Below are positions 1 through 7,502 of a DNA stretch of 32,998 nucleotides, piece by piece (within the stretch, counting starts at the first letter, position 1; each line of letters opens with the position of its first letter). Source of the DNA: Blastocatellia bacterium (lineage in GTDB: Bacteria > Acidobacteriota > Blastocatellia > HR10 > J050). The notes below the pieces were generated by a model, which saw only the letters and a list, made by a program, of their open reading frames with translations, was not told where the DNA came from and ran no database searches. The stretch lies in assembly GCA_025054955.1 (NCBI GenBank), contig JANWZE010000071.1, positions 1-32,998 on the forward strand, read 5' to 3'. The position numbers and the translations under genes were made by a program.

Positions 1-207
1 CTCGTCACGATGGTTTTTGAGCATGCTATATCGCGTGCTGCGTTTGATCGCATCGCTGATGCGGTCGGCGTTGAGGATGGTCATCTGTTCCAGATGCTGT
101 TTGTGCAGGCGCACCGTGCAATAGCCAAGCGTGCCGAACACGACCGCCATGCCGCCGAGGAGGGCCATGCTCAGTTTTATACTCAACCGCCATGAATGAG
201 TTGTCAT
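1..207 (-). CDS. Sensor histidine kinase, N-terminal fragment (cut by window edge)
   Basis: Only the first 69 codons are inside the window; the reading frame is still open at base 1. The protein begins MTTHSWRLSIKL, followed by one hydrophobic segment (about residues 12-32, including ALLGGMAVVFGTLGY). A charged stretch then contains DRISDAIKRSTRYSM. A short cytoplasmic tail, one membrane helix and an 'ADR-SD-IKRSTRYSML' segment are, as I recall, typical of membrane sensor kinases encoded next to multiheme cytochrome genes; the HAMP, HisKA and ATPase domains would lie outside the window. The ATG at 207 is chosen because it is four bases past the stop of the upstream NrfD-c7 gene, on the same strand, so co-transcription is likely. 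The Shine-Dalgarno is weak. No kinase motif is visible, so the family call is an inference. Confidence 0.6.
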   Translation of the reverse strand, partial: MTTHSWRLSIKLSMALLGGMAVVFGTLGYCTVRLHKQHLEQMTILNADRISDAIKRSTRYSMLKNHRDE

Positions 208-211
208 AGTG

Positions 212-1798
212 CTACGGCAAGCGATGACAGGTTGTGCACCCGTCGTTGATGCTGAACGCTCGTTCTCCATCATGACAGAGGCCGCATGCTTGACGGTCAT
301 GCATATTGACCGACAGCGGCGCTTGATGGGTTTCTATGATCCTAAATGTCCGAGCGTGACAGACTGTGCAGCTCGGTTGAGTCGGGTCAACGTGGGTCGT
401 GTGGCTAAAGGTCACCGGCCCTGGGCTGTCCTCATGTTGTGGGAATTCCTTATCGGCTGGCAGTTGCAAGGAGTGCTCCACGACTTGCGCCTCGGGCTGT
501 GTTGATGGCGTGTCAGTCGTGGTCATGAGGCGGCTTCGATGTTGGAGGCCGCTATAGGCCAACGCAATCGCGCTGCCTCCCAGGATGACCGTCAGCGCAA
601 GAACCAACGCTGCCGTGCGGCGCTTGGCCGGATGCAGCAATGCGGCTGCCGGCAATGGCACGACGCGCTCTGCCGGCAGTTGTTCTTTCATCGGGAACAC
701 CGGAAGATACCGCACTGCCAATCCGAATAATACGAACCCCAACGCGACGATCATGGTAGTTACCGCGATCTCCATCCAGCTTGGGAAATAGAAAATACCG
801 GCATTGGCTTCGATGCCGGTGATGCTGACGTTCAACCGGTTCATGATGAAGCCTAACACGACCATCACAGCCGAGACGAAGAGGCCGAAATCGTTGTTGC
901 GGATGCGGGCAATCAGCAGCAGGATGATCGGCGCGATGATACCGAGCAGGTTTTCGGCCAGAAACATCCGACCGGCATAGGTCGGCTCAAAGGCCAGCTC
1001 CCATGCTCCGCGCTCCAGTAGGTCCTGACCTTTTAAGACCAAGTAGACGCCCAGGACGACCACCATCACCTTGCCCAGGTCGGCCAGAAGGTCTAGTTCC
1101 AGACGCTTGCCAAATGCGCGAAAACTCAGGAATGATTCAAAAATGGTCATAGCGCAACCAAGCGCCACAGCCGAGATGAAAAAGAACACGGGTAGCAATG
1201 GCGAGTACCACAACGCGTGCAGCTTGTGCGGCACAATCAGAAACAGTGAACCCAACGATGATTGGTGCAGCATGGACAGGATCACGCCAACGATAACCAG
1301 CGGGATGGTCAGCGCGTGAATGATCTTCAGCGGCTTTTGCAGTTGCCATCGCTCGAAGACCATTGGACTGAATTCCAGCGCCAAAACCAACGTGTAGAGC
1401 ATGACACACCATGCCACCTCGAACATCACTGAACGAGTATTCCACATGACCAGCGGATGCCAGATGTTGTAAGGTTTTCCCAAGTCATAAATGAGCGCCA
1501 CAATCACCAGCAAGTAACCCAGAAAGGCTGTCAGAATGGCTGGCCGGACGATGGGCCTGAAGCGTTCAACATGGAAGATGTAGACGACGGCGCTCAGCGT
1601 AAAACCGCCGGCAGCCAGGGCGACACCGCACAACACATCAAAACCGATCCAGAGTCCCCAAGGGAATTGGTCGCTCAACGCCGTGCTGGCGCCCAGTCCG
1701 CGCGTGAAACGGATCACCGTGCTGTAGAGGCCGGCGATCAGGATGATGACCAACACGACTCGCCAAAATGTAAGCTGAGGCAGCTTGATTCGGCTCAT
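212..1798 (-). CDS. NrfD/HybB-family membrane quinone oxidoreductase with C-terminal c7-type triheme domain
   Basis: A 528-residue polytopic membrane protein. Residues 1 to about 400 are a chain of hydrophobic helices with the NrfD/HybB signature near the N-terminus (SDQFPWGLWIGFDVLCGVAL). HybB-type subunits pass electrons between the quinone pool and an iron-sulfur partner. After a further helix (about residues 415-435) comes a linker and then a domain starting near residue 461 with FSHTTHV and three heme-binding motifs: CTVCH (477-481), CGLCH (505-509) and CTTCH (521-525). The spacing and the phrase CGLCHDGERAFS match the c7-type triheme cytochrome family. The start at 1798 is set by a GGAGGAGGT ribosome site and the 4-base ATGA overlap with the ferredoxin gene; an open frame runs further upstream without support. 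HybB proteins normally lack hemes c, so the fusion is unusual. It probably moves electrons between quinol and a periplasmic cytochrome chain; direction unknown. Confidence 0.87.
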   Translation of the reverse strand: MSRIKLPQLTFWRVVLVIILIAGLYSTVIRFTRGLGASTALSDQFPWGLWIGFDVLCGVALAAGGFTLSAVVYIFHVERFRPIVRPAILTAFLGYLLVIVALIYDLGKPYNIWHPLVMWNTRSVMFEVAWCVMLYTLVLALEFSPMVFERWQLQKPLKIIHALTIPLVIVGVILSMLHQSSLGSLFLIVPHKLHALWYSPLLPVFFFISAVALGCAMTIFESFLSFRAFGKRLELDLLADLGKVMVVVLGVYLVLKGQDLLERGAWELAFEPTYAGRMFLAENLLGIIAPIILLLIARIRNNDFGLFVSAVMVVLGFIMNRLNVSITGIEANAGIFYFPSWMEIAVTTMIVALGFVLFGLAVRYLPVFPMKEQLPAERVVPLPAAALLHPAKRRTAALVLALTVILGGSAIALAYSGLQHRSRLMTTTDTPSTQPEAQVVEHSLQLPADKEFPQHEDSPGPVTFSHTTHVDPTQPSCTVCHARTFRIIETHQAPLSVNMHDRQACGLCHDGERAFSINDGCTTCHRLP

Positions 1799-2556
1799 AC
1801 CTCCTCCTGTTGTTCGGCGCGTTGCACTTCGACGCGACGCTTGGTGATCCACCAAATTCCACCCAGCAGCACACTGCCGACAACGACGAAGTTCGGAATT
1901 TTTCGCAAAACTTCCCACGTGAGCATCGGCAGCGGTTCAGTGCCAACGTGCGTTGGGTAACCCAACGTTTCGATCGGCACGTCGCTTAACACCAGCACTG
2001 AGGTGCCGCCGACTTCCTGCAGTCCGTAGATGTGATTGATGTACTGCGCAGGATGAGCGCGAATCCGCGCGCGCGCCTCTTCGATGAGCTCGTCCCGATT
2101 GCCGAACAGTGTGGCGCCTGTCGGACAGACTTCGGCGCAGGCCGTTGATTTTCCTTGCTTCACCCGTTCATAACACATCGTGCATTTTTTGATCCGTGGT
2201 TGCGTCTGGTTCCATTCATAGGTCGGAACATTGAACGGACAGGCCTGCATGCAATAGCGGCAACCCATGCAGCGATCCGCATGATAGATGACGGGTCCTT
2301 CAACCGTTTTTTCCAGGGCGGCCACTGGACATACCGATACGCAGGTCGGATTTTGACAGTGCATGCACAGCCGCCGGACAAACCGCCCGTTACGTTGATT
2401 GACCACGGTGACGCTCGCGGCGGAGAGTTTTTCGTCAAGGAAATTCTCCTGCGCCGGTGGCAGCCGATTGACCTGTTTGCAGGCCACATAGCAGGCACCG
2501 CAGCCAATGCACCGTGTGCTGTCAAACAAGAGCGCTTTCTGTGATGAGATGCCCAT
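1795..2556 (-). CDS. HybA/DmsB-type four-cluster ferredoxin with C-terminal membrane anchor
   Basis: 253 residues with four cysteine groups for [4Fe-4S] clusters: CIGCGACYVAC starting at residue 16, then CMHCQNPTCVSVCP, CMGCRYCMQACP and CTMCYERVKQG...CAEVCP. This is the DmsB/NrfC/HybA electron-transfer subunit pattern. A single hydrophobic helix near the C-terminus (FVVVGSVLLGGIWW) followed by a basic tail resembles HybA, which is membrane anchored. No signal peptide is visible; members of the family are often carried across the membrane with a Tat-exported partner, or stay cytoplasmic. The ATG at 2556 follows a GGAGGG site. It overlaps the HybB-like gene by four bases, so the two form one translational unit. 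No hydrogenase, molybdopterin or nitrite reductase catalytic subunit lies upstream, so this is an electron-transfer module without a visible catalytic partner. Confidence 0.88.
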   Translation of the reverse strand: MGISSQKALLFDSTRCIGCGACYVACKQVNRLPPAQENFLDEKLSAASVTVVNQRNGRFVRRLCMHCQNPTCVSVCPVAALEKTVEGPVIYHADRCMGCRYCMQACPFNVPTYEWNQTQPRIKKCTMCYERVKQGKSTACAEVCPTGATLFGNRDELIEEARARIRAHPAQYINHIYGLQEVGGTSVLVLSDVPIETLGYPTHVGTEPLPMLTWEVLRKIPNFVVVGSVLLGGIWWITKRRVEVQRAEQQEEV

Positions 2557-2878
2557 ACTTTTCCCTCCATATTCCTCTGCATGATCGAGTACGCAACTTC
2601 TATTCCACTGATCAGTACACAGCCGATTGATGAATTTCGCTACAACTGATTGATAGCCCCTGAATTTACCTGCCTTCGGCCGTCGGTCTAATGCAGTGTC
2701 CTGTCAACCGGTGCTTTTCACTGCGTCATCTGGCACAGGTGCGTGTTTTAGCCAACACAGGGGCGCTCGCGTCTCCGAAACCACAGCAGGCAAGCAATCA
2801 CGTGCGTGTTGCTCACCTCGGCTAAGTAGGTGGACAAAAATTTCTGGGGCATTTTGGGGGGACGGGACATTCTGGAGT

Positions 2879-3098
2879 GCGGTGACGTGTCACCGCTTTC
2901 CAAAAACCGTGCTCACTTCATACCCTTGGCAACGTGCTCACTTCATCCCCTTGGCGTTTGAAAAGCTGATGGGATTAAGTCAAGCCAAGACGGTTGCGGC
3001 TGGCTTTGGAGCGCTGCGACGTGGCGCAGCTTTTCAAAGCGGTGACGTGTCACCGCACTGCAAAAACCGCGCTCACTTCATGCCCTTGGCTTTGAAAA
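2879..3098. repeat. 52-bp direct repeats carrying a palindrome, plus a third partial copy
   Basis: Copies at 2879-2930 and 3039-3090, exactly 160 bases apart. Each starts with GCGGTGACGTGTCACCGC, two 8-base complementary arms around a central GT, followed by CAAAAACCG(T/C)GCTCACTTCAT and CCCTTGGC. A third, partial copy (GTGCTCACTTCATCCCCTTG, then GCGTTTGAAAAGC) sits at about 2933-2966; the sequence TTTGAAAAGC also follows the 3090 copy. Probably a dispersed extragenic palindromic family. Confidence 0.75.
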
Positions 3099-3343
3099 GC
3101 CCCGGCTCAACTCACTAGCCACTGACGCGGCCGGCTGCACATCGGCGTATGGTGTGGCAGCGGCGCTCGGTTGTCGGGGCGTCTCTTGGCGTACGCTCCC
3201 GTTGCCAATTCAATAGCGACTGACGGGCTAGAGATGTGTAGATAACAATGGCGCCTGCAGCCGGCCGCGTTGATGGCTGCTAGCGGGCGTCGCAGCGTCA
3301 ATGAATTGGCAAATCGCTCTAAAGCTGCATTGACACCATCGGG

Positions 3344-3372
3344 TTGAACCGCATGGGTGGATGTCACATAAT
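3344..3372 (+). promoter_or_regulatory. Possible sigma70-type promoter for the TM2-like gene
   Basis: TTGAAC at 3344-3349, a 17-base spacer and CATAAT at 3367-3372. Predicted transcription start is near 3379, so the leader would be only about 13 bases and would begin inside the ribosome site. Tentative. Confidence 0.3.
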
Positions 3373-3391
3373 AGGGCGGGAGAGAAAAACA

Positions 3392-3589
3392 ATGAGCAAA
3401 GCTGGCACAGCAGCAGTTCTGAGCTTTTTCATTCCGGGGGTGGGGCAGATTTATAATGGCTGCTTTTTGCGCGGCTTGTTTTGGTTGATTGTTACGCCTG
3501 GGTTGTGGCTCGGCACCGGCGGGATGCTGGGTTGGGTCTGCCACTTCATTTCGGCATACACGGCATATTCGTATGCCGAGCGTCATTGA
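3392..3589 (+). CDS. Small TM2-like membrane protein
   Basis: 65 residues, MSKAGTAAVLSFFIPGVGQI onward. Two hydrophobic segments (about 6-19 and 22-40) are separated by the G-x-G-Q-x-Y-N-G motif (GVGQIYNG), followed by a third hydrophobic stretch ending SYAERH. The FIPG-GQ-Y-G motif in the first helix pair is typical of TM2-domain and related small bacterial membrane proteins of unknown function. The ATG at 3392 is preferred over an in-frame ATG at 3353 (the frame opens at a TTG at 3344) because of the GGGCGGGAGAG purine stretch 8-18 bases before it. It stands alone, divergent from the redox module and convergent with the beta-propeller gene. No functional claim beyond membrane localisation is justified. 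Confidence 0.72.
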   Translation: MSKAGTAAVLSFFIPGVGQIYNGCFLRGLFWLIVTPGLWLGTGGMLGWVCHFISAYTAYSYAERH

Positions 3590-3644
3590 GGTGTATGAGC
3601 TTGAGCCTGTCCAGGATCAGAACCGGTGTGAACGCGATGGCCGG

Positions 3645-3772
3645 CACGCGGACAGGCTCAAGGCCATCGTGGTTCATTTAGCATTCAGTCACATGTTCAC
3701 CTGGCTGACCCGCTTGCGACAGGCTACACGCGGACAGGCTCAAGGCCATCGTGGTTCATTTAGCACTCAGTC
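3645..3772. repeat. 46-bp direct repeat, second copy overlapping a gene end
   Basis: Copies at 3645-3690 and 3727-3772, offset 82 bases and differing at one position. Each begins CACGCGGACAGGCTCAAGG and ends TTTAGCA(T/C)TCAGTC. The second copy contains the stop codon and last few codons (LSAK) of the beta-propeller gene on the minus strand. The first holds the same sequence outside the gene, as if the gene's 3' end had been copied. An inverted version of the GGACAGGCTCAAG core lies at about 3600-3612. Confidence 0.75.
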
Positions 3773-5273
3773 GCACATCCACCTCGTAATTGAAATTGCT
3801 CCCACCTTTGTTACGACTCTCGCCGACGCGGAAAACGTAACGACCGGTTGTCGGAATGGTGAATTCCAAGCGTGAATCGAGCGAATTGCCGTGATCGTCG
3901 TTCTCAGCCAGCCGCACGCCATTGCCATCAAACAGCGTCAAGGTTGTATCGGCCAAGGAGGCCGGACTCAACCGCTGGGCGCGGGTTTCAATCGTCACGC
4001 GGTCTTGCGCTTTAGCGTCGAAGCTGAAGTAGTCGGCGTCGCCATTGACATCGAAAGCGCCTAGAATGGTGACGTTTGGTATAACGAGGTTGGATTGAAC
4101 GATAGAATCATTCGGCTCTTGTTCACGGACGAATGCCATCGGCGCGGCCTGTGGGAGGAAGGCGATGCTTTGCTGTGCGCCGCGCAGTGTATTGATCATC
4201 GGTGAGGGGTTCAATTGCGCCGTTTCTTGCGGATCATCGCTCAGCAAGTCAGACACAACCGATAATCGAGTTTGTTCCTGCGAATCGAGGCTGACGACCA
4301 GCGCGATTCGACTATCCGGCGAGATGGCGACACCGCCTTGCTGCGCGTGGCGCAGTTGAGGGGAGATGGTGACCAGTTTAATTGGCAGAATGCCCATCTC
4401 AGTGAGCCGGTAGACATAGATGCCTTGAAAGCCGGGAACAACAATAGTCGTCCCGTCAGGCGACAGCCGCAGATTGGAAATTGTTGACGACTGCATCGGC
4501 GTTCGATCAACGAGCGCCAGCGTGCCGCCGGGTTGAGCGCCGCTGACGCGCAAGACGGCGAACATGGCGCTGAGTCGTGAAGCTGTCAACACGCTCGTAT
4601 CGCCTGCCGCGAGGTCCAGACCTTGAATGCAGCCGACCATCGTAAACGGCGAACTGGGGCGGAATGTGGGCGTGCCCGTGCTGATTCCATCCAGGAAGAT
4701 CAGCCCGCCGCAACCGGTGCTGATGGCCACGCTGTTGCCTGAGTCAAACATGGCGATGTCCAGTTCTGTTCCCAACGTCGCGCCCGGAATGGGCAATGAT
4801 GTGCCACGCTGTCGTGGCGCGTCAGGAAGTCCTTCAAAGATCGTGGCCGTCGGCGGATTCTCCTGACCATTGAGAATGACAGCCCGTGTGCCATCCGGCG
4901 TGATCGCGACAGCGTTTGGTCCGCTTCCCGTGGTAAACAGGCGAGTCTCTCGCGGCTGCGCTGTGTCCAGAGCGGTGATCACCGAGGCCAATCGCTCTCG
5001 TGGACTCAGCGCCAGCGCATACGTGCCGGTTGGTGAAACGGCGAGTTCGGTCGTTGTGCCGGTGGTGAAGATAGTTCCTATGATTCTGATCTCGTTTGGT
5101 CCGACCCGAACCATGGTGATGTCGCCCGAGCCGGGCATCGAGCCGCCACGGCCTGCTGCCACTAGCGCGATGAAGCTCGCCGATGATTGAGCCACCGCGG
5201 GTCGCGCCGGCGGCATGAGGAGCAAGCTGCCGAGCAAGATGACACATGTGATAACGATACCAACTGACCTCAT
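3756..5273 (-). CDS. Exported beta-propeller protein with C-terminal PPC domain
   Basis: 505 residues. Residues 1-29 form a Sec signal peptide (hydrophobic VITCVILLGSLLLM, likely cleavage after AVAQ). The middle, about 35-375, has repeated blade-like units such as LAVSPTGTYALALSP, VAITPDGTRAVILN, LRLSPDGTTIVVPG and VAISPDSRIALVVS. The [S/T]PDG-hydrophobic pattern is seen in YncE/YVTN-like seven-bladed propellers. From about 385 a pre-peptidase C-terminal (PPC) fold follows: EQEPNDS, GDADYFSF, LTLFDGNG, FTIPTTGRYVFRV. No catalytic residue is recognisable, so an extracellular binding or scaffold role is most likely. The ATG at 5273 follows GGGAGA and gives a clean signal peptide. It is 80 bases downstream of the amidohydrolase gene on the same strand. 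Its 3' end lies inside a duplicated 46-bp repeat. Confidence 0.82.
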   Translation of the reverse strand: MRSVGIVITCVILLGSLLLMPPARPAVAQSSASFIALVAAGRGGSMPGSGDITMVRVGPNEIRIIGTIFTTGTTTELAVSPTGTYALALSPRERLASVITALDTAQPRETRLFTTGSGPNAVAITPDGTRAVILNGQENPPTATIFEGLPDAPRQRGTSLPIPGATLGTELDIAMFDSGNSVAISTGCGGLIFLDGISTGTPTFRPSSPFTMVGCIQGLDLAAGDTSVLTASRLSAMFAVLRVSGAQPGGTLALVDRTPMQSSTISNLRLSPDGTTIVVPGFQGIYVYRLTEMGILPIKLVTISPQLRHAQQGGVAISPDSRIALVVSLDSQEQTRLSVVSDLLSDDPQETAQLNPSPMINTLRGAQQSIAFLPQAAPMAFVREQEPNDSIVQSNLVIPNVTILGAFDVNGDADYFSFDAKAQDRVTIETRAQRLSPASLADTTLTLFDGNGVRLAENDDHGNSLDSRLEFTIPTTGRYVFRVGESRNKGGSNFNYEVDVRLSAK

Positions 5274-5353
5274 ATTCTCCCTCGTTAAGCTATGGCGCAA
5301 CTGATGACAACTCCACGCTGGATCGTCTGTTCGAGCTGCACCCGGCCATGGCA

Positions 5354-6829
5354 TTATCCGGGCATTGAGCCATGTGTCCGAAGAAAATTGAGAAACTCGC
5401 GTCGCGTTCTCGGACCATAGGTCGCGAAACTCGGCTGCGGATCGTTTTGATATTCCACGCGCCGTCGCTGAATTTCGTCGCGAGCGATCTGTTTCTTGGC
5501 TTCCGGTGGATTGATGCCGTAGGGCACGGTCGCATTAAGTCCGAAGATTTTGGCTTTGAGTTCGGGCGTCAGCGCCGGATAGCCGAATCGTTCTTGAAAC
5601 TCTGTTGAGATTTGAAACGCGCGGAACGCATTGATCTGGTCTTGCGGCGATCCATACCAGATGGAATCCGTGCCCCACAACACGCGATCCTGACCAACAT
5701 ACTTCAACAGCTTTCCGATGACGTGAGCGGCGACCGTCGGGTTGCCCATGACCTGACGCCAGGTAGTGCCGATCTCCGCATAGACGTTGCTGCTCGGTGG
5801 AATCTCGTTGTCTTGAAGCGAGCGGATGAGCGTGTCAATGCCGCGCGTCGAATTGCGATTGTAGGGGCCTTCGCGCGAGCCGATTTCAAATCCCGAATGA
5901 TAGATGATGAAGGTCACATCAGGGAACATTTTGGCAACGACGCCGACATCGCGGCAGGTGCCAAAGGGCGAGTTGCCAGACAGTCCCTTGTGAATGCAGA
6001 TGATCTTGACGCCCAGCTCACGGGCTTTTTGAATGAAGGGAATGCCCACCACCGGGTCATCAAGATACCAAGGCGCAGTATTGGCGCCAAAGTGCGTGTA
6101 GCACTTCCATGCCTTAATCTGGTACTGTTCGACCAGGCGTTGCATGTTGTCCAGTTGCGCTTGTCGTGGCTGGTAGTTGGGCACGACAATGCCGTGAATC
6201 TGCAATCGCGGTGAGTTGTACATCATCTGAACAAGCTCGCGCGTGGCAGCCGCTTCTGCGGTTGAGAGCGGGTCTTGTCCGGGATTGGCGGGCACCTGGC
6301 TCAACACCGCAATATCAGTGTCGCTGTCCATGAAGATTTCTTTGATGTAGTGGTGCACGTTGAAGCAGTCAACAGGGTTTGGCTCGCCGCAGTTGCGTTG
6401 TGTGAAGAACGCATTATTGACGAATGTGCTGCTGGGGTTGGCCGGGTTGACGTGATGCGTTTGCACGTCGAAGATGAATTCATCTTTGGCGAAGCGACTG
6501 GCCGCCGCGTCCAGATCGAGTTCCATCGCGGGATGGACATCGAAGTAACCGCCCGCATTGCCGTTTCGCGCCAACACCTGGTTCATGCAGAGCAAGGTTG
6601 TGGCCGTGCCGGCAGCCGACATCAAGAATTGTCGGCGCGAGAGTCCGAGCCGTCGCGCGTTTTCCTCAGCGCGCCTCATGGCCAGCGTCTTGACGAACTC
6701 GATCTGCGGTGTGAGCGGATAAGGCTCAAATTCGCCGTTGCTGGTTGAATCGAGCTTAATCGGCAGTCGAGGCTCAATCTCCGGTTGCGATTTTTTGACG
6801 CCCACCACATGGGCTGCATATTTCTTCAT
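5354..6829 (-). CDS. Amidohydrolase-2 family metal-dependent hydrolase with Tat-type signal
   Basis: 491 residues. A twin-arginine motif (SRRQFLM, 64-70) and hydrophobic stretch (SAAGTATTLL) follow an unusually long N-terminal region of about 63 residues, suggesting Tat export. The catalytic part is an amidohydrolase-related TIM barrel: FDVQTHH near the start of the domain, ICIHKGLSG and IIYHSGFE in the middle, and RVLWGTDSIWYGSPQ near the end, where the conserved Asp and barrel His ligands are expected. This resembles the PF04909 family, which hydrolyses or decarboxylates cyclic and aromatic acids; the substrate here cannot be told. The ATG at 6829 has a good GGAGGGACCT ribosome site. Probably co-transcribed with the downstream propeller gene. 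Confidence 0.83.
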   Translation of the reverse strand: MKKYAAHVVGVKKSQPEIEPRLPIKLDSTSNGEFEPYPLTPQIEFVKTLAMRRAEENARRLGLSRRQFLMSAAGTATTLLCMNQVLARNGNAGGYFDVHPAMELDLDAAASRFAKDEFIFDVQTHHVNPANPSSTFVNNAFFTQRNCGEPNPVDCFNVHHYIKEIFMDSDTDIAVLSQVPANPGQDPLSTAEAAATRELVQMMYNSPRLQIHGIVVPNYQPRQAQLDNMQRLVEQYQIKAWKCYTHFGANTAPWYLDDPVVGIPFIQKARELGVKIICIHKGLSGNSPFGTCRDVGVVAKMFPDVTFIIYHSGFEIGSREGPYNRNSTRGIDTLIRSLQDNEIPPSSNVYAEIGTTWRQVMGNPTVAAHVIGKLLKYVGQDRVLWGTDSIWYGSPQDQINAFRAFQISTEFQERFGYPALTPELKAKIFGLNATVPYGINPPEAKKQIARDEIQRRRVEYQNDPQPSFATYGPRTRREFLNFLRTHGSMPG

Positions 6830-6962
6830 AGGTCCCTCCGATGTTTCTTTCGGGCATGGGCATTGATCAAAACAATCACGATGAGAGGCCGCCCGCGCCA
6901 GCGTCATCACGATTCTTCATATCAGCGCCAGAGTTCCTGTCATGGTTGACCGGGCGCTATGC

Positions 6963-6991
6963 AATCTACGTTAAGAACCGTCACCCGTCAA
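6963..6991 (-). promoter_or_regulatory. Probable sigma70-type promoter for the amidohydrolase gene
   Basis: On the minus strand: TTGACG (6991-6986), a 17-base spacer, and TAGATT (6968-6963). The -35 box overlaps the last codons of aroK. Predicted start is near 6956, giving a leader of about 127 bases before the ATG at 6829. Confidence 0.5.
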
Positions 6992-7502
6992 GTCGCTGAC
7001 GCAGCCGACGCATGATCACTTCGACGACCGCGTGTGGGGAAACGTCATGCGTCTGGACATGGATCATGGCTTGCGCGTAGCTGGATTGGCGGCTCTCCCA
7101 CAATGCGCGCAACTGCTCGCGCGATTGGTACAACGGCCGGTCCCGTGTTCCTTCGAGCCGTTTCACGATGATCTCAAACGGACAATCCAACCATACCGAC
7201 ACGCCATGCGCGTGAATGGTCTCCTGATTGGCTTGGCTGACGAAGGCGCCGCCGCCCACGCTGACCACAGCGCGGCCCTGGCACGCAATTTCGTTGAGCA
7301 GCTTGCTTTCGATCAATCGAAATGCCGCTTCGCCATCTTCGCTGAAAATTTGGCGGATGGATTTGCCGGCATGCTGCGCGATTTGTTCATCCAAATCAAT
7401 GAAGCGGCAACCGAGTCGTTCGGCCAGCAGGCGGCCCACTGTGGTTTTGCCGCTGCCCATGAAACCAACCAGAAAGATCGAACCTGAAGCCAAGAGAGTC
7501 AT
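6981..7502 (-). CDS. aroK: Shikimate kinase
   Basis: 173 residues, the usual length. It phosphorylates shikimate at the 3-hydroxyl with ATP, the step before AroA. The P-loop GFMGSGKT is at residues 13-20. The shikimate-binding FIDLDEQI follows (about 34-41), then FRLIESKLL with its arginine, the GGGAF motif of the shikimate site, and a lid region containing RDRPLY. The ATG at 7502 overlaps the aroA stop by the 4-base ATGA arrangement, so translation is probably coupled to aroA. Cytoplasmic. No abnormal residues seen. Confidence 0.95.
   Translation of the reverse strand: MTLLASGSIFLVGFMGSGKTTVGRLLAERLGCRFIDLDEQIAQHAGKSIRQIFSEDGEAAFRLIESKLLNEIACQGRAVVSVGGGAFVSQANQETIHAHGVSVWLDCPFEIIVKRLEGTRDRPLYQSREQLRALWESRQSSYAQAMIHVQTHDVSPHAVVEVIMRRLRQRLDG

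Larger units (their letters stand above)
2557..3391. other. Repeat-rich intergenic region, no convincing gene
   Basis: 835 bases between two divergent genes. It holds 52-bp direct repeats (listed separately). It also holds a perfect 13-bp inverted repeat (GCGGCCGGCTGCA at 3127-3139 against its complement at 3257-3269) and a second inverted pair built on TTGCCAATTCA (about 3210) and TGAATTGGCAA (about 3305). An open frame on the plus strand (2696-3118) consists largely of the repeats and has no ribosome site. One on the minus strand (3107-3586) lies opposite the small membrane-protein gene. I call neither. Confidence 0.6.

Noticed and set aside
1457-1960. 167-residue open frame on the plus strand
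   Set aside because: Antisense to the NrfD-c7 and ferredoxin genes; very polar composition typical of a shadow frame.
2696-3118. 140-residue open frame in the intergenic region
   Set aside because: Consists of the 52-bp repeats and partial copies; no ribosome site.
3107-3586. 159-residue open frame on the minus strand
   Set aside because: Opposite the TM2-like gene, which has a better start and a recognisable membrane motif.
5612-6214. 200-residue open frame on the plus strand
   Set aside because: Antisense to the amidohydrolase, whose motifs and ribosome site are clear; no start signal and no recognisable domain.
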